From Syntrophaceticus sp050949745 (GTDB taxonomy: Bacteria; Bacillota; DSM-12270; Thermacetogeniales; Thermacetogeniaceae): 64,000 nucleotides of DNA. Shown piece by piece: positions 34,820 to 44,240 of this stretch. The stretch spans positions 1 to 64,000 of the forward strand of contig JBMNGF010000017.1 in assembly GCA_050949745.1 (NCBI GenBank), in the 5' to 3' direction. Position numbers and translations under genes: made by a program. The notes beneath the pieces were generated by a model. The model searched no databases. It saw only the letters and a program-made list of their open reading frames with translations, and was not told the origin of the DNA. The stretch's first letter is position 1. Every line of letters begins with the position of its first letter.

Positions 34820-35965
34820 GTGGAATTAGAAAAAGGAAGGATAACCAGCACAGGTTTGATAATGCTCATCTTCGGTTTTTCCATAGGAACTTCAGTCCTT
34901 GAACCCCCTGGGAGAATCGCAGGAACAGATGCCTGGATCGCCATTCTCATCGGAATAGCAGAAAGCTTATTAATCGCCGCTGTTTTCCTGCTCCTGACTA
35001 AACGCTTCCCTGGTAAAACCCTGGTAGAGATCAGCGATATAGTTTATGGACCCTTCCTGGGGAAAGTAATCTCCATTCTTTTCCTCTGGTATCTCTTCCA
35101 CGTGGGGTCATTGGCGCTTGGCGATTATACCGATTACTTTTCTGCACTGTTTTTGATAAATACACCACCTATCGTCTTGCTGGCAGCTATAGCTCTTATC
35201 TGTATTTCGGCAGCCAAAAAGGGGATCCAGGTCATAAGCCGGTGCGGAGTTATAATTGTTTTTGTAGAGCTTTTTATGTATTTTTTAACCATTTTCTTAC
35301 TGATTGGAAATTTTGAGATCAAAAACTTGCAGCCTGTCCTGACTACCCCCGCAGCCAAACTGCTTTGGGCAAGCCATGGTGCAGCCTCATTCCCTTTTGC
35401 GGAAACAGTTGCCTTTCTCATGGTCATCCCCTTTTTAAAGAATCAGCGGGATGCAGTTCCCTCAACCTTTACAGGAATAATGCTGGCGGGTCTGGTAATG
35501 GCGAGTAGTGCTGTGATGAATACTGGAGTCCTGGGAGCATCAGAAAAGGCATACATTTACCCTTCCTTCCATGCAATTACCATGATCAATATCGGAGAGA
35601 TCATCACTAGATTGGAGATAGTGGCTCCATTATTTGTCCTGGGTATGGGGTTCCTGAAAGTAACGATTCTCTTATATGGTGTATCTTTGGGTGCAGCACA
35701 GATATGCTCCCTGCACTCCTATAGGCCTCTGGTTGTACCTATGGCAGTTATAATGAGCATTTTGGCTCTGTATAATTTCCCCAATCCAGCGGAGTTTATA
35801 AGATTTGTCATTAACGCCTACCCTGTTTATGCGCTGCCCTTTCAAGTGATCATTCCCCTGCTGACTCTGATAATTTCAGCAATAAGAAAAATCCAGCAAC
35901 AGGATGATAATAGTAGGCATAAAGGGCAGCGGCCACCTACCAAATCTAAAAGGAGGCAAACATAA
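34820..35965 (+). CDS. gerAB: spore germinant receptor subunit B (permease-like)
   Basis: This is an APC-superfamily membrane subunit and the likely germinant-binding subunit. From the GTG at 34820, six bases after AAGGAGG, it has 381 residues. The longer frame from 34763 lies in the gerAC end and is rejected. The start ITSTGLIMLIFGFSIGTSVLEPP matches GerAB. About ten membrane helices follow, with the FPFAETVAFLMVIPF motif near 210. The basic tail ends three bases before the next gene. Confidence 0.94.
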   Translation: MELEKGRITSTGLIMLIFGFSIGTSVLEPPGRIAGTDAWIAILIGIAESLLIAAVFLLLTKRFPGKTLVEISDIVYGPFLGKVISILFLWYLFHVGSLALGDYTDYFSALFLINTPPIVLLAAIALICISAAKKGIQVISRCGVIIVFVELFMYFLTIFLLIGNFEIKNLQPVLTTPAAKLLWASHGAASFPFAETVAFLMVIPFLKNQRDAVPSTFTGIMLAGLVMASSAVMNTGVLGASEKAYIYPSFHAITMINIGEIITRLEIVAPLFVLGMGFLKVTILLYGVSLGAAQICSLHSYRPLVVPMAVIMSILALYNFPNPAEFIRFVINAYPVYALPFQVIIPLLTLIISAIRKIQQQDDNSRHKGQRPPTKSKRRQT

Positions 35966-35967
35966 TA

Positions 35968-36174
35968 GTGCTACTCATTATAGCGCTCTTCGGGCTGATC
36001 ATTCTATTGGAAATAGCCCCGTTGGCTAGGGAACAGCAGTGGAAGGAACTGATAGCTGCATCACTTTTGCTGACAGCCGGTTTTATCCTCAGCATGTTGA
36101 TCACCCTTGGTTTTGATTTCCCCTACCTTGGCCCAGTGATCAGCAGCTTAGTAGAAAGGCTGGTCGGTATTTAA
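35968..36174 (+). CDS. small two-helix membrane protein of the ger operon
   Basis: The 68-residue protein has two transmembrane segments (about 2-20 and 29-49). It begins with GTG preceded by AAAGGAGG and lies directly behind gerAB. Small two-TM D subunits are known in some germinant receptor operons (GerVB/GerKD type) and modulate receptor function. Assignment here is by size, topology and position, not by sequence motif. Confidence 0.65.
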   Translation: MLLIIALFGLIILLEIAPLAREQQWKELIAASLLLTAGFILSMLITLGFDFPYLGPVISSLVERLVGI

Positions 36175-36190
36175 TAGCATTTTTGGCTCG

Positions 36191-36258
36191 AATAATGCAT
36201 TATTGTATTGCATTTACTTGCATTTTATGCAATAATGATTAAAATAATGCATTATTTT
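36191..36258. promoter_or_regulatory. cluster of TAATGCATTA palindromes (putative operators)
   Basis: AATAATGCATTATT (36191-36204) and the 18-bp perfect palindrome AAAATAATGCATTATTTT (36241-36258) flank an ATTGCAT/ATGCAAT inverted pair (36206-36234). All lie immediately before the HTH gene, whose ribosome site follows, so autoregulation is a natural guess. Confidence 0.6.
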
Positions 36259-36275
36259 ATTGAGAGGACTTTGCC

Positions 36276-36641
36276 ATGCGCAGCTACATTGTCAACAAAA
36301 TCGAAGAATGCAAGACTGAGCTTATGCATGCATTAGACAGCAATGACTATATGTCTGCAATTAAGTTGCGCGCAGTGCAAAAGGAGTTTGAAGAACTTCT
36401 CAGTACATTTGAAAATACAGATGATGCAGTTTCAGATACAGCAGTTGATGTACATGATTATTACACAACCAGTGAAGCCGCCGCTGTGCTGGATATCCAT
36501 CCCAGCAGTGTAACACGCAGAGCGGCTTTTTTGCATGGGCAGAAGATAAATGGCATGTGGTATTTCCCCAAAAATATCATCGATGAGGAATCTCTGAAAG
36601 CCAAAAACAGAAATCGTCCGGGGAGAAAACCTCAAAAATAG
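36276..36641 (+). CDS. MerR/excisionase-like DNA-binding protein
   Basis: The 121-residue protein has an N-terminal helical, coiled-coil-like part (1-50, KIEECKTELMHALDSNDY). A C-terminal helix-turn-helix of MerR/excisionase type follows (YYTTSEAAAVLDIHPSSVTRRAAF), then the wing-like INGMWYFPKNIIDE and a basic tail NRNRPGRKPQK. ATG follows GAGAGGACTTTGCC. I do not know a named family with this layout. The palindromes just upstream are candidate binding sites. It may be a phage-derived regulator, but no phage genes adjoin it. Confidence 0.65.
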   Translation: MRSYIVNKIEECKTELMHALDSNDYMSAIKLRAVQKEFEELLSTFENTDDAVSDTAVDVHDYYTTSEAAAVLDIHPSSVTRRAAFLHGQKINGMWYFPKNIIDEESLKAKNRNRPGRKPQK

Positions 36642-36679
36642 TCCCACTATTATGAATTAAACTGCAAGGAGGATGTTGC

Positions 36680-37057
36680 ATGAGTTCAGTTACGGCGAAA
36701 CAAACAGGTTATCCACTTCCACAGCGAAATTTATCGCTGAAGACAAGAAGGCAGTCTCTAAAGATACCCTTGCTGATTGCTACCGCTGTCCTACTGATGG
36801 GAGTCCTGTTTCTTTCCTACATCCATCTATTAAACAAAGCAACAGCACTAAACTATAGGACGCACAATGCTGCACGATCTCTTGACCAGCTAGAGAGAGA
36901 GGTTAAAGAATATGAACTGGAAGCTTTCAAACTGCGCTCACTGGAGCGCATCGAAGAGACCTCAATCAAAAAACTAGGGATGGTCCCTCCTAAATCAGTT
37001 CTTTTGGAATCAGTCATTGAATATAAAAAAGAGCAAGAAAAAGCCCCTCCAATGTAA
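36680..37057 (+). CDS. FtsL/DivIC-like septum protein
   Basis: The 125-residue bitopic protein has a cytoplasmic basic N-terminus, one membrane helix (about 30-52, PLLIATAVLLMGVLFLSYIHLL) and an extracellular coiled coil (AARSLDQLEREVKEYELEAFKLRSLERIEE). It ends with the ATKKLGMVPP-like motif of FtsL (here SIKKLGMVPPKS). This fits FtsL, which links the divisome to septal wall synthesis. The usual dcw neighbours (mraW, pbpB) are absent, so it could be a paralogue. AAGGAGG lies seven bases before the ATG. Confidence 0.7.
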   Translation: MSSVTAKQTGYPLPQRNLSLKTRRQSLKIPLLIATAVLLMGVLFLSYIHLLNKATALNYRTHNAARSLDQLEREVKEYELEAFKLRSLERIEETSIKKLGMVPPKSVLLESVIEYKKEQEKAPPM

Positions 37058-37073
37058 GGCGGGGCGTTTTTTT
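37038..37073. terminator. shared terminator between ftsL-like gene and rpoD
   Basis: AAAAAGCCCC pairs with GGGGCGTTTTTTT. It contains the end of the rightward gene and abuts the rpoD stop, so it can work both ways. Confidence 0.85.
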
Positions 37074-38166
37074 ACTCCAGGTAATCTTTTAGCTTTTTAC
37101 TTCGAGTAGGGTGACGCAGTTTGCGCAGTGCCTTTGCCTCTATCTGTCTGATACGTTCTCTGGTCACATTGAACTTCTTGCCGACTTCCTCCAGGGTTCG
37201 CCCTCTTCCATCGATAATCCCGAACCTGAGACGAAGCACATCCCTTTCTCTGGGAGTAAGTGTCTCCAGCACCTCTTCTAACTGCTCTTTGAGCAGAATA
37301 AATGACGCAGCATCTGCTGGAGCCAAGGCCTCCTCATCCTCAATAAAGTCCCCAAGGTGGCTATCTTCCTCCTCACCTATAGGAGTCTCCAGGGATACAG
37401 GTTCCTGGGCGATTTTCATTATCTCCCGTACACGTTCAGGAGTAATATCCATTTCCTCAGCAATTTCCTCAGGTGTAGGATCTCTTCCTAGATCTTGCAA
37501 CAGTTGTCTGTTTATCCGCACCAACTTGTTGATGGTTTCAACCATATGTACAGGAATGCGGATCGTACGAGCCTGGTCAGCTATAGCTCTGGTAATTGCC
37601 TGCCTAATCCACCAGGTGGCATATGTGCTGAATTTAAACCCCTTGCGGTAGTCATATTTCTCTACGGCTTTGATTAAACCGAGATTCCCTTCCTGAATAA
37701 GGTCTAAAAAAAGCATCCCTCTGCCTACATATCGCTTGGCAATGCTTACAACAAGCCGCAAATTTGCTTCGGCGAGCCGGCGCCTTGCCTCTTCATCCCC
37801 TGCTTCGATTCTTTTTGCCAGTTCAACTTCTTCTTCAGCTGTCAACAAAGAGATCCGCCCTATCTCTTTCAGGTACATGCGGACTGGATCGTCAATAGCA
37901 ACACCATCGGGGACAGAAAGATCTACATCATGTTCATCATCTTCCTCTTTGGCTTCACCATTTTTAGAATCTGCTTCCTGTTTTTCGTCTGAACTTATCT
38001 TAATTCCGATGGCCCCAAAGTGCTCGTAAATGCTGTCAATTTTTTCCTCACTTAATTCGAAATTCTGGAGTGTATCCATAATTTCCTGGTAAGAGAGAAC
38101 TCCCTCTTTCTTGCCGCGCTCAATTAAAGCTTTCACTGCATCGATACTTGATTGTTCTTCTTTCAT
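37072..38166 (-). CDS. rpoD: RNA polymerase primary sigma factor (sigma-A)
   Basis: This is the housekeeping sigma factor. The 364 residues include region 1.1 (N-terminal KALIERGKKEGVLSYQEI), an acidic linker and region 1.2 (DDPVRMYLKEIGRISLLTAEEE). Region 2 follows (ANLRLVVSIAKRYVGRGMLFLDLIQEGN, then the -10-binding KFSTYATWWIRQAITRAI), then region 3 and region 4 with the -35 helix (TLEEVGKKFNVTRERIRQIEAKALRKLRHP). The ATG follows AAAGGGGGG. It is downstream of dnaG with a 24-bp gap, as in Bacilli. Confidence 0.98.
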   Translation of the reverse strand: MKEEQSSIDAVKALIERGKKEGVLSYQEIMDTLQNFELSEEKIDSIYEHFGAIGIKISSDEKQEADSKNGEAKEEDDEHDVDLSVPDGVAIDDPVRMYLKEIGRISLLTAEEEVELAKRIEAGDEEARRRLAEANLRLVVSIAKRYVGRGMLFLDLIQEGNLGLIKAVEKYDYRKGFKFSTYATWWIRQAITRAIADQARTIRIPVHMVETINKLVRINRQLLQDLGRDPTPEEIAEEMDITPERVREIMKIAQEPVSLETPIGEEEDSHLGDFIEDEEALAPADAASFILLKEQLEEVLETLTPRERDVLRLRFGIIDGRGRTLEEVGKKFNVTRERIRQIEAKALRKLRHPTRSKKLKDYLE

Positions 38167-38190
38167 GTCCTATCCCCCCTTTCTGGTGCA

Positions 38191-40011
38191 TTAAGAAAAC
38201 TTATGCTGCGTCAGTTTTACTTGCTCTAGTTTTTCATATAATACATTAAGTTCGGCTAAGAGGCCTTTTATTCCTTCTTGGTCACCGTTTTTTTCGTACT
38301 CTCTTAAAGTAGCTTGTTTAGCCTGTATTATCTGGCTTAACTGCTCTTTTTTTAATGTTAGAATGTAATCATCTACCAGTCGTTCTTTCTGTGCCTTATC
38401 CAGTACTATTTCTTCTCCGCTCATTAACAATCCTGCTAGTTCTTCCTGGCTGTCTGGTGCAAGCTGACTGATCAATTCAGCTGGGCTTTCCCAATCAGGG
38501 TTTTCAAAGAGTTTACGGTAATCTTTTAATTTACCGGTGAATACTATATCTGCTCCGAGATCATCCTCTATCCGCTTCAAAATACTGCGATCTTCGCACA
38601 TAAAGCGAATAAGACCCCTTTTTGCCGCCTCTGAAGCAGATAGGCGCTCTTTTCCGAAAGTTTGTTTGCCTTGTTCCATATTATATCTATTTTTCTCAGT
38701 TTTATCCTTGTCTGTGCCCTGTTTGCTTAAGAATCGGGATAATTCCAGGCGAATAGCTTCCACAGATGTATGGAGCTTTTGGGCAGCCATTTGCATAAAG
38801 CCCTCACGCACTACATAATTGGATATCTTAGCCAACTCATTTACTAATTCCTTGACCATCTCCGCCCGTTGATATACATTTTCCGGATTGTACCGGTGGA
38901 GCAGTTGTTCTAACCTAAACTCCAAATAACTGGTTGTGCGGTTTTCCAAAGCCGCGGCAAAAGCCTCTCCTCCATAGGTTTGCAGAAACTCATCAGGGTC
39001 TTTGGCATCAGGTAGGTTCAGAACCGATACCTGGGCTCCCATCTCCTGCAAAAAGCCCGCACTGCGTGTGGTGGCAGCTAAACCCGCAGTATCCTGATCA
39101 AAAGCCAGAACGATGTCCTTGGCATAACGCAGCAAAAGTCGTGACTGCTCATGTGAAAAAGCTGTCCCCAGAGCCGCAACTGTGTTCTGAAATCCAAATT
39201 CCTGAGCTGTAATACAGTCGATATAGCCCTCCACAACAATAATCTTTTTTGCCTGGCGAACCGCAGGTATAGCTAAATGAAGGCCATATAGATTCTTTCT
39301 CTTGTTATAGACAGGAGATTCGGGAGAATTCAGGTATTTTGGCTGCTCATCCCCCAATGCTCGCCCCCCGAAACCAAGACAGCGTCCTCGAGCTTCACAG
39401 ATGGGAAAGATAATACGGCCACGAAAGCGTTCCCGGATTGTGCCATACCGCTCTGTAAACATACCCGATTCACGGATCTCGTGTAGAGGAAAACCTTCCC
39501 TGCGAATGGCATCCAACAGACCGCTCCCGGAAGGAGGCGCAAACCCTAGCTGGAATCTCTCCCATGCACTCTTCTTGATCCCACGTCCAAGCAGATAGCG
39601 TCGGGCTCCCTCTGCACTGCCCTCACTTATTAATATTCTATGATAGTGTTCAGCTGCATGAGCATTTAAATCATATAACCTTTCCTTACGCTCATACCGT
39701 TCCCTTGAACCTGGGGAACGAGGTACTTCCAAGCCAATTCTCTCTGCGAGAGTCTCCACGACCTCGGGAAAGGAAAGGTTATTAATTTTCATTAAAAATG
39801 AAAAAACATCCCCCCCTACACCGCAGCCAAAACAATAAAAGATCTGCTTGGCAGACGATACACTGAAAGAGGGTGTCTTCTCATGATGAAAGGGACATAG
39901 CCCCATATAGTTTTGTCCGGTTTTTTTTAATGAAACATATTCACTGATCAATTCAACAATATCAATACCGCTGCGAACTCTTTCTAGAAAATCATCTGAA
40001 ACAGGATCCAT
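38191..40011 (-). CDS. dnaG: DNA primase
   Basis: This enzyme synthesises RNA primers at the replication fork. The 606 residues start with the CHC2 zinc domain (LCPFHHEKTPSFSVSSAK, FYCFGCGVGGDVFSF). The RNAP-basic motif follows (ERFRGRIIFPI), then Toprim (IVVEGYIDCITAQEFGF, acidic DQDTAG). The C-terminal helicase-interacting domain is at about 450-606 and is variable in sequence. The ATG lacks a strong ribosome site; GGGTG lies about 8 bases upstream. It sits between dgt and rpoD. Confidence 0.97.
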   Translation of the reverse strand: MDPVSDDFLERVRSGIDIVELISEYVSLKKTGQNYMGLCPFHHEKTPSFSVSSAKQIFYCFGCGVGGDVFSFLMKINNLSFPEVVETLAERIGLEVPRSPGSRERYERKERLYDLNAHAAEHYHRILISEGSAEGARRYLLGRGIKKSAWERFQLGFAPPSGSGLLDAIRREGFPLHEIRESGMFTERYGTIRERFRGRIIFPICEARGRCLGFGGRALGDEQPKYLNSPESPVYNKRKNLYGLHLAIPAVRQAKKIIVVEGYIDCITAQEFGFQNTVAALGTAFSHEQSRLLLRYAKDIVLAFDQDTAGLAATTRSAGFLQEMGAQVSVLNLPDAKDPDEFLQTYGGEAFAAALENRTTSYLEFRLEQLLHRYNPENVYQRAEMVKELVNELAKISNYVVREGFMQMAAQKLHTSVEAIRLELSRFLSKQGTDKDKTEKNRYNMEQGKQTFGKERLSASEAAKRGLIRFMCEDRSILKRIEDDLGADIVFTGKLKDYRKLFENPDWESPAELISQLAPDSQEELAGLLMSGEEIVLDKAQKERLVDDYILTLKKEQLSQIIQAKQATLREYEKNGDQEGIKGLLAELNVLYEKLEQVKLTQHKFS

Positions 40012-40085
40012 GCTGCAAACACCCGTTCTAATAAATTGACCTGTACTTGAATTCTCTATCGATCCTCCTATCTCCTGCTTTTCAC

Positions 40086-41096
40086 TTATTCCATCCAGGC
40101 ATTTGGCACAAATAATCTTTCAAATGTTTTCATGGCAAAACGGTCGGTCATCCCTGCAACATAATCGACAATACACCTCTCCAGCCCTTCCTCAGCATCT
40201 TCATTCCTCAACTCATCTGTAAGAGAATCCGGGTTCTCCAGATAATACTCATATAGTGTCCGAATTATTCGCTGGGCTTTTGCTTCTTCCTTTTTGGCAG
40301 CGGAACCAATATAAACCTGTTGAAAAAGAAAACTTCGCAAACCGTCAGTGGCTGCCTGTACATCATCGCTCATAGAGATCTCAGCTTTTCCCCTGCTTTT
40401 CTCAATAATATCTGTGACCATTGTGTTAATTCTTGTTTTATGGCGGTTGCCCAGAATTCTGACACAATCCCTAGGCAGGTCCTTTTCCTGAATAATCCCT
40501 GCCCTGATCGCATCATCGATGTCATGGTTAATATAAGAGATGCGATCAGCTATCCTGACGATCTGTCCCTCCAAGGTCGCTGGTATCTGTGCACCTGTAT
40601 GGCACAATATACCATCCCGCACCTCCCAGGTCAGGTTTAAACCACGCTCCCCTTCCAGCTTATCCACTACACGTAGGCTCTGTTCATTATGGCGAAAACC
40701 AGGAGGAAAAACTGCATTCAAAGCTGCCTCACCTGTATGGCCAAAGGGAGTATGCCCTAGGTCATGTCCTAGGGCTATGGCTTCGGTCAGGTCCTCATTG
40801 AGCCTCAATGCCCGGGCAAGTGTGCGGGATATCTGTGATACCTCCAGGGTATGGGTAATTCTTGTCCGATAGTGATCACCCTCAGGGGCAATGAAAACCT
40901 GGGTTTTATGCTTGAGACGCCGAAAAGCCTTGGAATAGATTATCCTGTCCCTGTCCCGCATAAAATCTGTCCGCACCGGACAGGGTTCATCGGGGTGAAG
41001 GCGCCCCTTTGACCTGACACACAGTGTGGCATAAGAAGCAAGATATTCTGCTTCCCACCTTTCGATCTCCTCACGAATACACAGTTCCTGTGGCAA
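40086..41096 (-). CDS. dgt: deoxyguanosinetriphosphate triphosphohydrolase family protein
   Basis: This HD-superfamily dNTPase splits dGTP (and, in this class, often other dNTPs) to deoxynucleoside and triphosphate. The 336 residues carry RRLKHKTQVFIAPEGDHYRTRITHTLEVSQI, then the HD pair in ALGHDLGHTPFGHTGE and a late D in RIADRISYINHDIDDA. The length and the YRTRITHTLEVSQ motif match the shorter Firmicute type. TTG is the start, with GGGGTGG seven bases ahead. It precedes dnaG, an arrangement seen in many Clostridia. Confidence 0.94.
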   Translation of the reverse strand: MPQELCIREEIERWEAEYLASYATLCVRSKGRLHPDEPCPVRTDFMRDRDRIIYSKAFRRLKHKTQVFIAPEGDHYRTRITHTLEVSQISRTLARALRLNEDLTEAIALGHDLGHTPFGHTGEAALNAVFPPGFRHNEQSLRVVDKLEGERGLNLTWEVRDGILCHTGAQIPATLEGQIVRIADRISYINHDIDDAIRAGIIQEKDLPRDCVRILGNRHKTRINTMVTDIIEKSRGKAEISMSDDVQAATDGLRSFLFQQVYIGSAAKKEEAKAQRIIRTLYEYYLENPDSLTDELRNEDAEEGLERCIVDYVAGMTDRFAMKTFERLFVPNAWME

Positions 41097-41112
41097 AAGT
41101 TACCACCCCATT

Positions 41113-41712
41113 TTAGTGTGCCCGCAGCTCCTTTGTCGCTTCAGCAACTTGTAAAAGACGTTGTATCATGATCTTCATTCTTTTTTTACCATTTTCATCT
41201 TTGTCAGCCGGCCGCTGTGCACAGACTCCCTGGTGACCGCAATCAGCATCTTGATGGCCGTCCCCAATGATGGTCATTCCTTGAACCATCATCATATCAT
41301 GGATGGCCTTTATAGTAGTCTCCTGTCCTCCAAAACGGGCACCACCAACAGCGACTGCTCCCCCCACAACATTGAGAAGAGCTTTTTCCCGCCGCAGCGC
41401 ACGAGTTTTATCCCATAAGGCCTTCAGTTGTCCGGAAACCGTACCAAAATAGACCGGGCTGCCTATGATCACCCCATCTGCACGCCGCAGCAGTTCATAA
41501 GCCTCGCCGAGCTTATTCCCCTCACCACAGCTGCCTTCACAGCTAGCAGAGCACAGCTCACAAAAAGGTGTATCTATATCATTAAGAATCTCTGCTGCAT
41601 GCAGCAACTCTGTTTCTGCCCCGTAATCACGTGCTGTAGTAAGTGCCTCTTTTAATAGATAGGCAGTACTTCCATCACTATTGGCGCTGCCATTAATGCC
41701 TAAGATAAACAA
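41113..41712 (-). CDS. flavodoxin-like NADPH-dependent FMN reductase / iron-sulfur flavoprotein
   Basis: The 199-residue flavoprotein has the FMN phosphate loop GINGSANSDGSTAYLLKEAL at its N-terminus. A Cys cluster FCELCSASCEGSCG (about 51-65) is close to the pattern of iron-sulfur flavoproteins, and GSPVYFGTVSGQLKALWDKT is the second FMN-binding loop. It may mediate electron transfer or quinone/metal reduction. The TTG start follows AGGGGGTG. It is 17 bp upstream of dgt, so it can be cotranscribed. Confidence 0.85.
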   Translation of the reverse strand: MFILGINGSANSDGSTAYLLKEALTTARDYGAETELLHAAEILNDIDTPFCELCSASCEGSCGEGNKLGEAYELLRRADGVIIGSPVYFGTVSGQLKALWDKTRALRREKALLNVVGGAVAVGGARFGGQETTIKAIHDMMMVQGMTIIGDGHQDADCGHQGVCAQRPADKDENGKKRMKIMIQRLLQVAEATKELRAH

Positions 41713-41804
41713 TTATTTCACCCCCTGTTATTAATGGAGCATTTAGATAAATATATACTATTTCCCTGCCTATGGTTCCTTTTTTTCGGCAAAAATAATT
41801 AAAC

Positions 41805-41826
41805 AAAAAAGGGGGGTAACCCCTCT
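41805..41826 (-). terminator. terminator after rubrerythrin gene
   Basis: On the minus strand GAGGGG, TTA, CCCCCC is followed by six T. Confidence 0.7.
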
Positions 41827-41878
41827 TATGGGCTGCCCCTTGGATAATATCTTACTGCTACCCTCGCAAACCGCTAAC

Positions 41879-42469
41879 TTATTTCCCTGAAAAGGATTCA
41901 GAAAATGGCATGAAATACCCTTGTGGATGTTCACATACATTACAAATCCCTGGTGCCTCTTTGCCTAGGTGAATATTTCCGCATACAGTACACATCCAAG
42001 GAATCTCTTCATCTCTCCTGAATATGGACCCGTTTTCTATTTCATCAGCTAGTCTCCCAAACCTATCTGCATGAGTTTTTTCGATCCTTGCTATACGCTC
42101 AAAAACATTCGCAACTTCCGAAAAACCCTCTTCCCTTGCTGTTTCACCAAAACTCTTATATACTTCACCCCATTCTTCCAACTCATTATGCTGAGCTGCC
42201 CTCAGAGCCTTAACAGTGTCATCATACAAATCAACAGGATAAGCTCCGGAGATGTTAATATTATCACCTGCAAAATCTTTTAGCTTTTGATAGAAGACTT
42301 TGCCATGAGACCTCTCCTGGTCTGCAGTATAATCAAATACAGCCCCAACTACATGAAATCCTTCCTTCTTCGCAGCAGATGAGGCAATATTATAGCGACT
42401 TCTTGCCTGGCTTTCCCCTGCGAATGCCCTCATTAAGTTTTCATACGTTTTACTTCCTCTTAAATCCAT
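41879..42469 (-). CDS. rubrerythrin
   Basis: This non-haem diiron peroxidase protects anaerobes from H2O2. The 196 residues form a four-helix diiron domain with ligands in FAGESQARSRY, ERSHGKVFY, and E-E/ExxH pairs in HNELEEW and ARIEKTHADRF. A C-terminal rubredoxin-type centre has two CxxC pairs (WMCTVCGNI and GICNVCEHP). The N-terminus LRGSKTYENLMRAFAGES is diagnostic. AAAGGAGAG precedes the ATG. It appears monocistronic with a terminator behind. Confidence 0.96.
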   Translation of the reverse strand: MDLRGSKTYENLMRAFAGESQARSRYNIASSAAKKEGFHVVGAVFDYTADQERSHGKVFYQKLKDFAGDNINISGAYPVDLYDDTVKALRAAQHNELEEWGEVYKSFGETAREEGFSEVANVFERIARIEKTHADRFGRLADEIENGSIFRRDEEIPWMCTVCGNIHLGKEAPGICNVCEHPQGYFMPFSESFSGK

Positions 42470-42585
42470 GTGTATCTCTCCTTTTTCATTTAGTTATGAG
42501 CGAGCAGATGCTTTTATTACAGCTGTTAAGATTATCACCTCATTTATTCATTGTGATTTATAAAATAGTTTTGCCAATCAAAGAT

Positions 42586-42613
42586 AAAAAATCCCAGCCA
42601 AGCTGGGGTTTTT
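42586..42613. terminator. intrinsic terminator-like hairpin
   Basis: AAAAATCCCAGC pairs with GCTGGGGTTTTT. It stands between the rubrerythrin promoter region and the relic region. Confidence 0.7.
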
Positions 42614-42792
42614 AGTGTCACACCAATACCAAAGGTCAAAGATTCAGCAATACCCGGCAGCGGACAGACACGAATTGTACCCTATCAGTAAATCAGTAAA
42701 CCTTCGATATACACTATTGATCTACAGATTGAAGATAAGCTGCGGTTGGGGACTGACCACCAAAGAGGGAATCAATATGAGATCGCTTAAAG

Positions 42793-43038
42793 TTGCGGCT
42801 GCAGACGATATTAAATGCGGCAAATCATGCATACAATAACCTTCGCGGAAGAACTTATAAAGCAATTCCCAAGGTAACTGAAAGTAAATTAAACTGTGCT
42901 ACACTCGTTTGGCAAGCGTACAAAAGCCAGGGTATCACGTTGAACAAGGTCTGGTTAATTGGTGTCGGAGATACCTGTTTTCCCAAACAGTTGCTTCAAG
43001 ATTCATCTTTGTATTGCAAATTAAGTATAAACTGGTAG
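42793..43038 (+). pseudogene. fragment of a YiiX/NlpC-type cysteine amidase
   Basis: The 81-residue frame contains NCATLVWQAYKSQGITLNK and FPKQLLQDSSL, which resemble the catalytic-Cys region and C-terminal motif of permuted papain-like amidases. The N-terminal His region and the rest of the domain are absent. Other frames before it (from 42615) are unlikely to be coding. Together with the next entries it forms a stretch of broken genes. Confidence 0.45.
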
Positions 43039-43116
43039 GAAATAAACTAACAATGTTGCACTGGGAGCCGAAACAGTTCCCGGTGCAATATATACAATAA
43101 TAATGGAGAACTGATT

Positions 43117-44240
43117 ATGAAGAAAAAAATGATTTTGTTTAACTTATTGTTTCTTTTAATTATATTACCGGTTGGTTGTAGAGCCCCTCAACCTCTCCAA
43201 GATAACCAAGATGAAAAAGATTCTAAGATTTCTTGTAATCTTTTTTACGAGTACTGGGATTTTACCGGATATAAAACAAGTAATTATAAAATAGAAAATG
43301 GCATTGTCAGAGTGAACAAAGAAAAATGGGAACGCGGTTTCGCAGAACCCATTCCTGTAAAACCGGCTGAAGAGCTAGCCAAAAATCTTGATTTCGATGA
43401 TTATATAGAATTACAGCTGGCTTATGGGCAATTATATCACTACGAAAATTATCAGATTGGTAGAGTCTATACCTTTTTTGGCAATTACAGCGGTACAGAT
43501 GATTATACCATAATGATATGGGATGATGACGGCGTGCATGAAATAGAACTGCCTGACACCGATTATTTCTTTCGTGATTTACAGGTCGATAATAACCATC
43601 TGTATTTAATTTTATCTGAGAATCAGGAAGATGATGATGACATTGAAGATAGCATTTTTGTTTATGAAATAGAATTGAACGAATTCACTTATATAAAATA
43701 TCCCCTAACCTGTAAAAGGGAAATAATATTATGCTGCAACGACTTTTTGATAAAAAACAGAAAATTTACCTGGTGAATACTCATAATGTTACGCAAAAGA
43801 CTGCTGATTCAAGTCTCACGGTTATTGATTTATTAACCAATAATAAACATTCATTAAAGAGAGAGGGTTTATGTGCAGAAGCATTATTCAGCGCTGAAGA
43901 AACGGTTGCTGTAATCTATGGCAAAATGGAAGATGGGTATCCTGCACTTCCGCCATATATAGAGTACTATGACGAACAGTTGAATGTTATTGATTCTCGG
44001 GCTTTAGACATTGATGACAAGGGGTACATTGTTTATTTAGGAGATTTTTTGCTCTATGATGACCATTTGTATCTTGTTCTTGATAACAATAATAACAGAA
44101 ACTGCCTTTTCGTAATTTACAATATGAATACAAACAAACGTGTTTACACAGTTGAGATCAAGCCACCTGTAAAAAACGCCGTTATGCAGAAAACAACCTT
44201 TTTCGTAAATGAGAATGGGGAATATTTTAATCTTCCTTAA
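43117..44240 (+). pseudogene. predicted lipoprotein, split by a frameshift
   Basis: The first frame (43117-43776) starts with signal and lipobox (LLFLLIILPVGC) and continues as an acidic, aromatic beta-rich protein. It stops after FLIKNRKFTW. The second frame (to 44240) continues the same style (KIYLVNTHNV to FFVNENGEYFNLP) and has no ribosome site of its own. Adding one A to the A6 run at about 43753-43758 joins them into about 374 residues. The repeated short beta patterns suggest a propeller-like sensor or binding lipoprotein. The family is not recognised. Confidence 0.6.

Noticed and set aside
36276..36641. HTH protein as a phage excisionase of a neighbouring prophage
   Set aside because: No integrase or phage genes adjoin it, and the ger operon and ftsL-like gene flank it closely.
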